Assembly (NCBI GenBank): GCA_019422065.1
Contig: JAHZEA010000013.1
Coordinates: forward strand, 4,931 to 68,930
Direction of reading: 5' to 3'
Length of the DNA stretch: 64,000 nt
DNA from: Lachnospiraceae bacterium
GTDB lineage: Bacteria; Bacillota; Clostridia; Lachnospirales; Anaerotignaceae
Positions 35,085 through 43,999 of the stretch are shown here, one piece after another; the first letter of the stretch is position 1; the number at the start of each line of letters is the position of its first letter. Below the pieces are notes generated by a model. The model did no database searches, was not told the origin of the DNA, and saw only the letters and a list, made by a program, of their open reading frames with translations. Position numbers and translations under genes: made by a program.

Positions 35085-35303
35085 TTAGTCGTTTTTATTA
35101 ACAGATGTCATTTTCTTATACTCGCAGTATATACGAGCTTTAAACTCTATAATCTTATCTATAATCTCATCTGGTGTTTCTCTAACAAGGAAAAACTCCC
35201 TGTTCATCATAATTACTTTTGTGTCAGGTATTGACTCAATACATTCTATTTGAGCACCGTTAATAACAAAATGCTCATTATTCAACTTTGTAAGTTTAAT
35301 CAT
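35085..35303 (-). CDS. flbD: Flagellar protein FlbD (SwrD family)
   Basis: This 72-residue protein is of the FlbD family: MIKLTKLNNEHFVINGAQIE, then IESIPDTKVIMMNREFFLVR-ETPDEI. In B. subtilis the homolog SwrD raises motor torque for swarming; that is family knowledge. It lies between flgE and motA as is usual. The protein has no signal or membrane helix. Confidence 0.93.
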   Translation of the reverse strand: MIKLTKLNNEHFVINGAQIECIESIPDTKVIMMNREFFLVRETPDEIIDKIIEFKARIYCEYKKMTSVNKND

Positions 35304-35346
35304 AAAACCACCTTCATAAATAAGATTAAATTTAATACATGGCAGG

Positions 35347-35370
35347 GAACGAGCCTAATAAGGCTCTCCC
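35347..35370 (-). other. Intercistronic hairpin between flgE and flbD
   Basis: GAGCCT (35351-35356) pairs with AGGCTC (35361-35366) around AATA. The flanks GGGA and TCCC extend the stem with a two-base bulge when read on the minus strand. No U-run follows, so it is more likely an mRNA stabilising or processing hairpin than a terminator. Confidence 0.6.
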
Positions 35371-35388
35371 AACCACTGTATATAAAAT

Positions 35389-36378
35389 TTAACGTTTCAT
35401 ATTTACTAATTCCTCAAGCATCTCATCAGAAACAGTTATCATTTTAGAGCAAGCTTGGAAACCTCTTTGTGTTGTAATCATGTTTGAAAATTCAGTTGCT
35501 AAATCAACATTTGACATTTCAAGGCAGCTTGACCTTAAAATTCCTGTTGTACCTTCACCCGGCTGGAAAGCCTGTAATGTACCTGTATTGCTTACTGCTT
35601 TGTAATAAGAATTTCCTGAATTCTGAAGTGCGTTTGGATTAGTTACATTGCAAACCGCAACTATACCGAATTTATATGTATTTCCGTTAGGACCTGTACC
35701 GCTTATAACACCGTTTGAGTCAATGCTTATGCTTGTAAGGTTAAGTCTTTCTTCGTCATCATATGTAATTTCTGGCGACTCATTAGCATCATCTGTAGCT
35801 ACAGGAAGTCTTATAGGCTTAAGGTTTGCAAAAGTAATATTGTCTCCGTCACCAGTTGTTTCCATGCCGTCAGTAATATCTGCTGTGCCTATAGCTGCAT
35901 TATCAGGTACGAAACCGTAAACAACATTTTTATTGGCATCTACAAGGTATCCGTCACCGTCTATTGTAAACTCGCCTACTCTTGTTAAATAAAACTGTGA
36001 AATCTGATTAGCATCTACTTCATTGCTTACACCGTCTGTCATTTCATCTTCACTAAGCTTAGGGCCTACAATAAAAAAGCCGTTTCCGTCAATCATACAG
36101 TCAGTGCCTATACCTGTAGGCTCATAACTGCCTGTAGAAAAGTCAACACTAATAGCGGAAACTTGGCTTCCGTAACCTATCTGGCTTGGATTAGAACCGC
36201 CGTAAACATTGTTTCCGTCACTTGAACCATATAAGTTCTGATAAATAGAATCCTTAAATGTGGTTCTTCCTGACTTAAATCCAACAGTATTTACATTGGC
36301 AATATTATTACCTATAACATCCATTTTATTCTGGTGTGCACGAAGGCCCGAAACTCCAGAAAACATTGATTTTAACAT
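35389..36378 (-). CDS. flgE: Flagellar hook protein FlgE
   Basis: This protein begins KSMFSGVSGLRAHQNKMDVI-GNNIANVNTVGFKSGR, carries DCMIDGNGFFIVGPK in the middle and ends with the helix LATEFSNMITTQRGFQACSK, all canonical for hook proteins. At 329 aa it is a short hook protein, with a Gly/Asn/Asp-rich middle. It lies after flgD and the TIGR02530-type gene, as in Bacillus. The start codon overlaps a possible 18-codon upstream frame. Confidence 0.95.
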   Translation of the reverse strand: MLKSMFSGVSGLRAHQNKMDVIGNNIANVNTVGFKSGRTTFKDSIYQNLYGSSDGNNVYGGSNPSQIGYGSQVSAISVDFSTGSYEPTGIGTDCMIDGNGFFIVGPKLSEDEMTDGVSNEVDANQISQFYLTRVGEFTIDGDGYLVDANKNVVYGFVPDNAAIGTADITDGMETTGDGDNITFANLKPIRLPVATDDANESPEITYDDEERLNLTSISIDSNGVISGTGPNGNTYKFGIVAVCNVTNPNALQNSGNSYYKAVSNTGTLQAFQPGEGTTGILRSSCLEMSNVDLATEFSNMITTQRGFQACSKMITVSDEMLEELVNMKR

Positions 36379-36428
36379 TTCTTTATGTCCTCCTCAAAAG
36401 CTGCACAAAGGTTATGTGCTTCAGACAT
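36372..36428 (-). CDS. Possible 18-residue leader ORF overlapping the flgE start
   Basis: ATG at 36428 opens an 18-codon frame (MSEAHNLCAAFEEDIKKC) whose TAA stop (36374-36372) overlaps the flgE ATG region. A GGGAGG site lies eight bases before this ATG. The first bases sit inside a hairpin (GGTTATGT 36410-36417 / ACATAACC 36425-36432) that could hide the start. Translation is not proven; it could serve to couple flgE translation to upstream ribosomes. Confidence 0.35.
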   Translation of the reverse strand: MSEAHNLCAAFEEDIKKC

Positions 36429-36432
36429 AACC
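36410..36432 (-). other. Intercistronic hairpin before flgE
   Basis: GGTTATGT (36410-36417) and ACATAACC (36425-36432) form a perfect 8-bp stem with a seven-base loop, between the TIGR02530-type gene and flgE. No clear U-run follows on the minus strand. It may set the relative amount of hook protein made from the operon. Confidence 0.6.
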
Positions 36433-36455
36433 AAAACCTCCCTTTCGGGTCCAGT

Positions 36456-36845
36456 TTATAAAAGTACAGCGCTGTCTATATTAGTAAAAATATTATTTTT
36501 CATTTCATTGCCATTGATGGCAGTAACAACAACGTTATTAGGTATATTAACTATAAATGCTGCATCACGGCCTATCATAACAACATCCTTGGCGCCTTTA
36601 AGCCTTGCGCTGTCAGCCGCTGTGTTTAACTGCTCTATTAATGAGTCTGTTACGTTTATACCTCGTTGCTGTATTCTTTCTTTTGAATGCTTGGAAAACT
36701 GCAATGATTCGGATTTTTCCAGCTTTTCGTTTAATATATCAGCAAAGTTTTGTTTGCTGCTTTGGCTTTTATCAGTATTTTTTACTGGTAAAAATGGCTC
36801 GCCCTGTATTTGGCGTATTTTTAAATCATTAATATTTCCAATCAT
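36456..36845 (-). CDS. Flagellar operon protein of the TIGR02530 type
   Basis: This 129-residue protein is found between flgD and flgE in many Bacillota. It has the family core LQFSKHSKERIQQRGINVTD, then AADSARLKGAKDVVMIGRDA and FIVNIPNNVVVTAINGNEMK near the end. Function is not established. It may act in hook assembly given its constant position. Confidence 0.88.
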   Translation of the reverse strand: MIGNINDLKIRQIQGEPFLPVKNTDKSQSSKQNFADILNEKLEKSESLQFSKHSKERIQQRGINVTDSLIEQLNTAADSARLKGAKDVVMIGRDAAFIVNIPNNVVVTAINGNEMKNNIFTNIDSAVLL

Positions 36846-36886
36846 TGCCCACCTCCAAACGCAGTTTCAATGCCGCTATTAGCTAA

Positions 36887-37408
36887 TTAAACTATACTTG
36901 TTTTGTCTGTTTGTTCGCCGTTTTCTGAGCCAGAACCATCTGAACCTTCAGAACCTTCTGACCCCTCAGAGCCTTCAGAACCATCCGGTACCTTTCCAAC
37001 AGACATTAACTGTGACATTGTATAGCCTTTATCGCCTATAAATATAACCGGCTCATCGTAATAAAGAGCTATGCCTGTAACTGTGCCGGTTACTGTTGTT
37101 AAATTACCCTTAGAGTCATATTCGGCTACAGTAACTTCTTTTCCAACCATTGAAGAAGCGTAAGTGCTTATTGAAACTTGTGTCATGCTTGACATAGCCT
37201 CAACTACAGCCATTTGAGCCAGCTGCATCATGTAATTGTCTTGGCTAGTTGGATTCATAGGGTCTTGGTTTTGAAGCTGTTTTGCCATAAGCATAAGGAA
37301 ACTGTCCATTGTTAAAGTATTAGATGTATCCCTGCTTTTTGCTGTGCTTGATGTCTGGCTGTATGCCGAAGAACTGCGGGCTATTGAATTTACATATTCA
37401 TTACCCAA
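36887..37408 (-). CDS. flgD: Hook capping/assembly protein FlgD
   Basis: FlgD caps the growing hook. The conserved N-terminus TMDSFLMLMAKQLQNQDPMN-PTSQDNYMMQLAQM is present, followed by a shortened middle (VGKEVTVAEYDSKGNLTTVT). The protein ends in a low-complexity tail of Glu-Gly-Ser repeats (about residues 140-165) encoded by imperfect 9-bp repeats. At 173 aa it is shorter than enteric FlgD and lacks part of its beta domains, as in other Bacillota. Confidence 0.93.
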   Translation of the reverse strand: MGNEYVNSIARSSSAYSQTSSTAKSRDTSNTLTMDSFLMLMAKQLQNQDPMNPTSQDNYMMQLAQMAVVEAMSSMTQVSISTYASSMVGKEVTVAEYDSKGNLTTVTGTVTGIALYYDEPVIFIGDKGYTMSQLMSVGKVPDGSEGSEGSEGSEGSDGSGSENGEQTDKTSIV

Positions 37409-37431
37409 AATTACCGCTCCTTTCTTAAAGC

Positions 37432-38673
37432 TTAAACAAGGCCTAAACGCATTTGGTCTAAAAAGTCAGTAGACTTTTCATTTTTATCTCGTTTATCCTT
37501 TCTTTCATCGCCTTGATAATTTTTCTCTCTGCCGTTTTGCTGCTGATAATCTTGGCGATATGACTGCTCATCACTTTGGTTAACCTGAACAAATGTTGTA
37601 TTACCTGTTCTGTTTTCCAAAATAGCGGCTAACTTGTCTGTGCTGCCGTTTAATGCCTCCAGTGCTTTTTGAGTAGAGCAAAGAATGGAAACCTTTGTTT
37701 CGCCGTTTTCAAAAGTCAGCTTAACATGGATTTTGCCTAAATCTTCAGGCTCTAACTGCAAATCAAACTCATTATTGCCATGTACTATAATTTTGTCGGC
37801 TAAATTATCCATAGCCTCAGTATTGTTTAATGGCAGAGCATCGGCAACTTTAACCTGAATTACATCGCCTTTACTTGTGCTCTGTACTGTTTGAAGTGCT
37901 GTTTCAAAACCTGTTGTAATGTTGTTTTCACTTTCTTTATCGCTTTTTGTATATTGCTCAACTACAATATCTTTAAGAACATTTACGGTTTTTTCACCGT
38001 ATGTTTTTAAATTGCTTAAACCTGTATCAGCAAGCATTTGATTTAAAGCGGTAACCTTATTATCAACTGTATTTTGCAAATTCTCGTTAGATAACATTTG
38101 GTTTAAATCTGCAATGCTATTGATAAAATCTGTATTTTTCACAACTTGGGCATTACTCAAATTAAGGTGTGCTGCTGTTTTATTAGTATCTGCAGCTGAA
38201 ACAGTATTCTGCTGCACAGTTGAATTCTGCACTGTCTCTGCCGATAATTTCTGAACAAAAGGTACTTGTGAAGCGCTCTGAGCCTTTACAGTCTGCTGAG
38301 CCATTTCTTGTGCATTATTAGCAGTTGCATTAACAAAAACTGAAAAGTCTTTATTATTGATTAAAAAACTGCCGTAAAGCATTTGAGCTTGAGCCATATC
38401 CAGCTCTTGACTTGTTTCTTTAACTTCATCTTTTTGATTTTCAGTATTGCCGTTAAGTTTATCTTGGCTGTCTGTTTTATCTGTTTTGTCTGACTTATCG
38501 GTTTTACTGTCTGTCTTTTTATTCAGCTTATCGCTTTCATTTTTTATTGCATCTTTAAAGCTGTTTTGATTTACTGCTTTATCATCAGTAGCTTTTGATG
38601 CAGATGAGGAATCCGGCATTATTTTTGAAATATTGATATTAACTGCCATGTTTCCTGATGCCATTTTTTTCAC
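37432..38673 (-). CDS. fliK: Hook-length control protein FliK
   Basis: FliK measures hook length and triggers the FlhB switch. The first 280 residues are Lys/Asp/Gln/Asn/Thr-rich and probably extended (the ruler part). The C-terminal domain (about 285-385) has the signature NEFDLQLEPEDLGKIHVKLT, then ALEALNGSTDKLAAIL. The length of 413 is typical. It lies between fliJ and flgD, in the normal place. Confidence 0.93.
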   Translation of the reverse strand: MKKMASGNMAVNINISKIMPDSSSASKATDDKAVNQNSFKDAIKNESDKLNKKTDSKTDKSDKTDKTDSQDKLNGNTENQKDEVKETSQELDMAQAQMLYGSFLINNKDFSVFVNATANNAQEMAQQTVKAQSASQVPFVQKLSAETVQNSTVQQNTVSAADTNKTAAHLNLSNAQVVKNTDFINSIADLNQMLSNENLQNTVDNKVTALNQMLADTGLSNLKTYGEKTVNVLKDIVVEQYTKSDKESENNITTGFETALQTVQSTSKGDVIQVKVADALPLNNTEAMDNLADKIIVHGNNEFDLQLEPEDLGKIHVKLTFENGETKVSILCSTQKALEALNGSTDKLAAILENRTGNTTFVQVNQSDEQSYRQDYQQQNGREKNYQGDERKDKRDKNEKSTDFLDQMRLGLV

Positions 38674-38715
38674 CTCCTTTTAAATATTTATGTATTTATT
38701 AAATAAATACCAAGC

Positions 38716-39165
38716 TTAGAGTTTTTCTATTTTAAACTTTCTGCTTGATATAAATTCCTCAATAAACAATTCGTTTTCTTTCTGTTCTTCTTTTCTATAC
38801 TCGCTTATTTTTATATCTTTGAGTTTTTCTATAGAAAGCATTTCTTTTTTCGCTTCAACCATTTTATCTCTTTTTTCAGCTTCAACTTTTTTAAGCTGAT
38901 TGAGCTTAGCTGTTTCCTCTTTTATAAGCTGGTTTTGTCTTATAAGATATTTCTCATACAGCTCCGCCTCAGCAATAGTAATGCCAGCCGATTTTTTAGT
39001 ATCAAAGTTTGAAACAGATAACTGTTCTTCTTTTTTAAGGCGCTCTATAACGCTGTTTTGTTCGGTTACTTTTTTTACGGAGTCGGCATGGTCATTTTTT
39101 AAAATCTCTAACATGTCGCTTTTATACTTTAAAACAGGCTCTAAACGAAAAGAAAATTTTTTCAT
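38716..39165 (-). CDS. fliJ: Export protein FliJ
   Basis: This 149-residue coiled-coil protein starts KKFSFRLEPVLKYKSDMLEI, the FliJ hallmark. It is almost all helix with heptads (EKYLIRQNQLIKEETAKLNQ). FliJ forms the stalk of the FliI ATPase ring and couples it to FlhA. It is 21 bp after fliI. Confidence 0.92.
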   Translation of the reverse strand: MKKFSFRLEPVLKYKSDMLEILKNDHADSVKKVTEQNSVIERLKKEEQLSVSNFDTKKSAGITIAEAELYEKYLIRQNQLIKEETAKLNQLKKVEAEKRDKMVEAKKEMLSIEKLKDIKISEYRKEEQKENELFIEEFISSRKFKIEKL

Positions 39166-39186
39166 AAGTTATCACCATACAATTAA

Positions 39187-40491
39187 TTAGTCATTCAAAA
39201 TTTCTCTCATTTTATTTAACGTGTCTTCATAAGAAAAAGCTTCATTAATGCCTTGAGTTAAAAACTCATTTACTTTATCTATTTTAGAAACGGCATAGTC
39301 CAAAGAGCCGTTTGTTCCGGCTTTATAAGCACCTATTGAAATTAAGTCCTCGTTTTTGCCGTAAATACTCAGTATATCTCTTATTTTAGATGCCAGCTCT
39401 TTATGCTCATCTGAAGCAACTGTTGACATTAAACGGGATATGCTGGCGTTAATATCTATTGCCGGAAAATGGTTTGAGTTAGCCAGTTTTCTTGAAAGAA
39501 CAATGTGTCCATCCAAAATACCTCTTACGGTATCGGCTATAGGCTCATTTGTATCATCGCCTTCCACCAAAACAGTGTAGATACCTGTAATAGAACCTTC
39601 TTTAAAATTTCCGCTTCTTTCCAAAAGCTTAGGAAGCTTAGAGTAAATAGATGGTGTATATCCCCTTGCAATAGGCGGTTCACCTATGGCAAGGCCTATT
39701 TCCCTTTGTGCCATAGCAAACCTTGTAAGCGAATCCATCATAAGCAAAACGTCATTGCCTTGGTTTTTAAAATATTCAGCAATAGCAGTTGCCACAATAG
39801 GACATTTCATTCTAAGCATAGGTGATTGGTCGCTGGTTGCTACTACCAGCACCGACCTTGCAAGGCCTTCTTCACCTAAATCCTTTTGAACAAACTCCAA
39901 AACCTCTCTGCCACGCTCGCCCACAAGTGCTATTACGTTTATATCGGCTTTTACATTTTTGGCTATCATACCCAATAATGTACTTTTACCTACACCGCTT
40001 CCGGCAAATATGCCGACCCTTTGACCTTTGCCAATAGTAAGCATGCCGTCTATGGCTTTTATGCCAAAACTCATTTTTTCGCTTATTGGCGGCCTTTCCA
40101 AAGGGTTAATATATGTATCATCAACAGGGTAAAATTCCTTTGGGTCAAAATCCCCAAGTCCATCCATAGGCTGGCCTAAAGCGTTTATAACCCGGCCTCT
40201 TAAAAAATCACCTACAGGTATTTTAAGCCGCTGTTTTGTGTTTCTTACAAAACTGCCTGCCGTAATGCCGCTTGTGCTTTCGTATGGCATAAGCAGTATT
40301 TTATCGTCTTTAAATCCTATAACTTCGCTTAAAACCTGACCTTTAGTGTCTTGGCTGTATATAGCACTTATGTCGCCTATGCCACAGTTTCCGCCGGAAG
40401 CCTCAACCATCATTCCTACTATGTTTTCTATTTTCCCTATGTGGCTTATTGTTTCAGAACGCTTAATTAAATCAACCGCACTATTAAACGT
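39187..40491 (-). CDS. fliI: Flagellar export ATPase FliI (apparent ACG start)
   Basis: FliI is the F1-like ATPase of the export apparatus. It has Walker A GIFAGSGVGKST, Walker B VLLMMDSLTRFA, and LARGYTPSIYSKLPKLLERS-like FliI motif (ARGYTPSIYSKLPKLLERSG). The first ATG in frame (40413) would give only 408 aa and cut off GKIENIVGMMVEASGG, a conserved N-terminal strand block. The frame stays open and family-like up to the fliH stop, but no ATG, GTG or TTG lies there. GGGGAGG is seven bases before an ACG at 40491, which gives FNSAVDLIKRSETISHIGKI and 434 aa, the usual length. The start is thus most likely ACG, or a base change or error of ATG. Confidence 0.93.
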   Translation of the reverse strand, partial: TFNSAVDLIKRSETISHIGKIENIVGMMVEASGGNCGIGDISAIYSQDTKGQVLSEVIGFKDDKILLMPYESTSGITAGSFVRNTKQRLKIPVGDFLRGRVINALGQPMDGLGDFDPKEFYPVDDTYINPLERPPISEKMSFGIKAIDGMLTIGKGQRVGIFAGSGVGKSTLLGMIAKNVKADINVIALVGERGREVLEFVQKDLGEEGLARSVLVVATSDQSPMLRMKCPIVATAIAEYFKNQGNDVLLMMDSLTRFAMAQREIGLAIGEPPIARGYTPSIYSKLPKLLERSGNFKEGSITGIYTVLVEGDDTNEPIADTVRGILDGHIVLSRKLANSNHFPAIDINASISRLMSTVASDEHKELASKIRDILSIYGKNEDLISIGAYKAGTNGSLDYAVSKIDKVNEFLTQGINEAFSYEDTLNKMREILND

Positions 40492-40506
40492 AGAAATTCC
40501 TCCCCG

Positions 40507-41343
40507 TTATATAGCTGAATTACTGATAATTTCTCTGATGTTTTCAACCTGCGTATTAGCGCTTGCGTCAATAATCTCATCAGGAAACTCAATAATACAT
40601 GTGCCTTGGTTTTCTTTTTCCATTGGAATTACCTTTATATTGTCCGAAAGATTAGACAAAGTATGTATTATATCCAAACCGCCTTCTATCATCAGCTCGG
40701 CATCTGTTTTAGATATATAAATCTTTACCCATTCCTTAGAAGCAAGCCTTTCTGTAGCGGATAAAATCATTCTTTCAATAATCTCACCGCTTGTTTTAAG
40801 GCTTACCTGTATTACCTTTTCGGCTACTGTTATTGCTATGTCTACTAAGTTTAATTTATACTGAGCCAGTATTTTTTCTTTCTCGTCGGATAAGGCATTT
40901 ATTACACTTTTAATTTCATTAAGATACTCCATGCTTTTTATGCCTTCTGTATCTCTAATTTCTTTGTATGCCTCCTCACGGCCTTTTTCAATACCTTCTC
41001 TGTAGCCTTCTTCTTTGCCTTTTCTCAAAGCATCTTCTTTCATTTCCTGTGCCTCTTGCTTGGCTTTTTTCAATATTTCCTCAGCCTGCTTTTTGGCATT
41101 ATCTATAATTTCCTGAGCTTTCTGTTCGGCTTTCTTTTCTTCTTCTTTTAATTTATTTCTTTTTTCAGCCAGTACTTCATCGCTCTGTTTTTTTTTGCTA
41201 GGCTTAACTGCCTCTTTCTCTTTTTCGCTTTTTTCTTCTTTAACAACTACAGGCTTTTCTTCAGGAAGCTCATCATTAAACTCGTATTGCTTAATACGGT
41301 TTTTCTGTTCACTAAGTTTAAGCAGATTAGGCAATGATATCAT
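40507..41343 (-). CDS. fliH: Export ATPase regulator FliH
   Basis: FliH binds FliI and docks it at the C ring. The 278-residue protein has a long Lys/Glu-rich coiled-coil (about 20-110, with repeated KAEQKAQEIIDNAKKQAEEI-like helices) including a GxxxG-type stretch (RKGKEEGYREGIEKGREEAY), then a globular C-terminal domain (about 135-270, VDIAITVAEKVIQVSLKTSG). It overlaps fliG by 17 bp. Its stop lies in the same frame as fliI, 15 bp before the proposed fliI start. Confidence 0.92.
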   Translation of the reverse strand: MISLPNLLKLSEQKNRIKQYEFNDELPEEKPVVVKEEKSEKEKEAVKPSKKKQSDEVLAEKRNKLKEEEKKAEQKAQEIIDNAKKQAEEILKKAKQEAQEMKEDALRKGKEEGYREGIEKGREEAYKEIRDTEGIKSMEYLNEIKSVINALSDEKEKILAQYKLNLVDIAITVAEKVIQVSLKTSGEIIERMILSATERLASKEWVKIYISKTDAELMIEGGLDIIHTLSNLSDNIKVIPMEKENQGTCIIEFPDEIIDASANTQVENIREIISNSAI

Positions 41344-42334
41344 CCTTTCCGCCCTTTACAATAACAAGTTCTCCCTGTTCTTCAAGCGACCTTATAATGT
41401 TTACTATTCTCTGCTGTGCTTCTTCTACATCGCGGATTCTTACATTTACTGTAATCTCCAAATCGGACTTAATGGACTCTGCCATACGTGATGAAACATT
41501 GGAGAATATAAGGTTTGCAACCTCAGGATTAGCCTGTTTAAGAGCAAGAACAATGTCTTTAGGATCACATTCACGCAAGAAGCGCTGAATTGAACGGTTA
41601 TCCATTGTAACAATATCTTCAAATACAAACATTCTCTTTCTGATTTCGTCTGTAAGTTTAGCGTCTTTAGTTGAAAGCTCATCAAATATGTATTTTTCAT
41701 TGCCTCTATCCATGTAATTAATAACATCGGCAATGTAATCTATACCGCCGGCCTGAGTATAGTCTGTTGTAAGTACAGCCGAGAATTTCTTTTCTATCTG
41801 GCTTTCTACTATTTTAATAGCCTCGGGCGAAGCGCTTTCCATTTTCGCTATAGCCTCTACTACCCTGAGTTTTTTGTTTTTAGGCAGTGATATAATTACA
41901 TCTGCCGCTTGGTCCGGATTGGCATATGAAAGGACAAGAGCTATTGTCTGCGGCCTTTCATGCTGTAATATGGAAAAAAGGTTCTTGCTGTTAAGCTTTC
42001 TGATAAACGAAAACGGCATTGTCTTTAATGACTTAGCTACTTTTTCAAGAAGCATAGTAGCCGTTTGCTGGCCAAAAGCCTTTTCCAATACAGAACGGGC
42101 GTATTCCAAACCGCCTTCTGTAACAACTTTCTGAGTCATGCACTCTTTATAAAAGTCGTCCAATACACTTTCTGTTTCTTCAGGCGAGAGATGGCGCATT
42201 TTAGCGATTTCCACTGTAAGGGCTTCAACATCTTCCTCACTTAAATATTTATATATCTGAGAAGCCTTATCGGTTCCCATAGATATAATAACCGCCGCCG
42301 CTTTTTGTTCGGGAGTTAACTCCTTACTTTCCAT
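41327..42334 (-). CDS. fliG: Motor switch protein FliG
   Basis: FliG sits between the MS ring (FliF) and C ring and contacts MotA for torque. The 335-aa protein has the N-terminal FliF-binding domain (QKAAAVIISMGTDKASQIYK), the middle FliM-binding motif, here HERPQTIALVLSY where EHPQ is common in other species, and the C-terminal torque domain (MFVFEDIVTMDNRSIQRFLR, RMAESIKSDLE). It overlaps fliF by 11 bp and fliH by 17 bp, so the three are tightly coupled. Confidence 0.97.
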   Translation of the reverse strand: MESKELTPEQKAAAVIISMGTDKASQIYKYLSEEDVEALTVEIAKMRHLSPEETESVLDDFYKECMTQKVVTEGGLEYARSVLEKAFGQQTATMLLEKVAKSLKTMPFSFIRKLNSKNLFSILQHERPQTIALVLSYANPDQAADVIISLPKNKKLRVVEAIAKMESASPEAIKIVESQIEKKFSAVLTTDYTQAGGIDYIADVINYMDRGNEKYIFDELSTKDAKLTDEIRKRMFVFEDIVTMDNRSIQRFLRECDPKDIVLALKQANPEVANLIFSNVSSRMAESIKSDLEITVNVRIRDVEEAQQRIVNIIRSLEEQGELVIVKGGKDDIIA

Positions 42335-43949
42335 CCTTGTCCCCTCCTCTCAGCCATGATTTAAGTGTCTGAGCCGAAATTTCCGGATTTTCTTCTGTTA
42401 TTTCTCTTATCTTGTTTTTAAGTTCCATACTTCTTTCATTCTTAATATTAATTAAGTCTGATATATCATTTTCTTCTTCTTTTTCAGTTGGAGCAGTATG
42501 TGGCGTATTGTAAATAACAGGTCCTTCTTCTATATTCTTTCCATTCTTCTTTCTGCGCATTTTCTTTCTTATACGCTTAATGATAAAGAGTAAAATAATA
42601 AGAAGTATTAATAATCCGCCTACAGCAATGCCGCCTATTGTAAGCAAACGCATAATCTGTTCCTTATCAGGCAAATTGTTCTCTGCCGGAGCCTCAGCCT
42701 CATCCTTCTGGAATTCAATACCTACAAGTTCTATTTTTTCTTCGCTATCTTCAGTGCTAATGCCTGCGGCTTTAGCTACAAGAGAAACCAGCTGTGTTCT
42801 TGTTTGATTATCAAGGTCGTTTGTATCGATAATAACAGCTATGGATAAATCCTCTAAATCTCCAGCGTCTATCTGCTGCTGTTCTTTTACTTGGTCAACC
42901 AAATACTCAGCGCTTCCGTCGCTTAATATGTAATTTTCTGTTCCATCCTGTTCTATTCTTGTATAAACCGGTATGTCGGAATTTGTTTCAGTTCCAGGTA
43001 CTCCGCCTGCTGTTTCTCCGTCTTTACCCACTTCCTGATGCGCTGTTTCAGAAGATTTAACACCAGTGTTGTTTTCATCTTCTGCGGAATAGTTGGTAAG
43101 TTCTCTCAATTTTTTATTTATGTCAACTTCACTTTTTACAGAAACTTTAACGTGTTCTTGACCATATATAGGAACTAAAATTTCCAGAACTTTATTCTTA
43201 ATTTTATTGTCGTAAGCTTCCTCAATCTGTAATTTCAGCTCATTAGCACTGCTTTGAGATAACTCATCGGAAGCCGTAACGTCTTTTCCATTGCAGATAA
43301 CAGCAACACTTTCAAACTCAAGCTGAGGAATGCTTCGAGATACAAGCCTCTGCATGGCTTTAACATCATCAGTTGATATATCTGAGCCATCCTTTGTTGT
43401 AACAGCCACAGAAGCAGTAGCTTTTGACGCATTTTCACTGTCAAGAACATATTTCCTGTCCTCGCCGAAAGCTATTGTTACTTTAGCATCTTTAATGTTT
43501 GGAAAAAATGAAGATATAGTAGCGCCCATTCTTTCCTGAAGTTCAAGGCGCTGATAGTACTGTTTTTCGGATTCTGAAGTAGTTAAATCTACATTATTAG
43601 TAAAAACATCATATGTAAAACCGCTTTTTGGATAGCCTTCATAAACAAGCTCAGCTTTAAGCTGTTCCCCTTCGCTTTCGGGAACAAGTATTGTACTTCC
43701 GGAAGAGAGTGCTTCGTATTTATAATCAACACCATCATCCTGAAGTTTGCCCATAATCTCGCTGGCTTCTTCATTGCTTAATCCTGAAAAAAGAGTTACA
43801 TACGGTCTGTTGTTAAGCCATATGGCAATGCCTACTGATAAAACTACTGAAACAGCCACTCCTATAATTATTATTTTTTTAGTTTTTGAGTTTAAATTTT
43901 TTGCTGTTTCCTTTACTTTTGTTAATATTGAAATAACTCGCTCATTCAA
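42324..43949 (-). CDS. fliF: MS-ring protein FliF
   Basis: FliF forms the membrane MS ring, the base on which the motor is built. The 541-residue protein has membrane helix 1 near 25-45 (IIIIGVAVSVVLSVGIAIWL), ring-building motifs (VTLFSGLSNEEASEIMGKL, LELQERMGATISSFFPNI), an acidic periplasmic variable region, membrane helix 2 near 435-460, and a cytoplasmic FliG-binding end (IREITEENPEISAQTLKSWL). It lies after fliE. Confidence 0.97.
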   Translation of the reverse strand: MNERVISILTKVKETAKNLNSKTKKIIIIGVAVSVVLSVGIAIWLNNRPYVTLFSGLSNEEASEIMGKLQDDGVDYKYEALSSGSTILVPESEGEQLKAELVYEGYPKSGFTYDVFTNNVDLTTSESEKQYYQRLELQERMGATISSFFPNIKDAKVTIAFGEDRKYVLDSENASKATASVAVTTKDGSDISTDDVKAMQRLVSRSIPQLEFESVAVICNGKDVTASDELSQSSANELKLQIEEAYDNKIKNKVLEILVPIYGQEHVKVSVKSEVDINKKLRELTNYSAEDENNTGVKSSETAHQEVGKDGETAGGVPGTETNSDIPVYTRIEQDGTENYILSDGSAEYLVDQVKEQQQIDAGDLEDLSIAVIIDTNDLDNQTRTQLVSLVAKAAGISTEDSEEKIELVGIEFQKDEAEAPAENNLPDKEQIMRLLTIGGIAVGGLLILLIILLFIIKRIRKKMRRKKNGKNIEEGPVIYNTPHTAPTEKEEENDISDLINIKNERSMELKNKIREITEENPEISAQTLKSWLRGGDKDGK

Positions 43950-43999
43950 AATAAATCCCTCTTTGAGTTTATAATTTTACGCATCAAAAAAACACTAAA

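Noticed and set aside
39187..40413. N-terminally truncated FliI starting at ATG 40413
   Set aside because: The conserved N-terminal strand block is encoded directly upstream without a stop; a truncated form is less likely than a non-ATG start.
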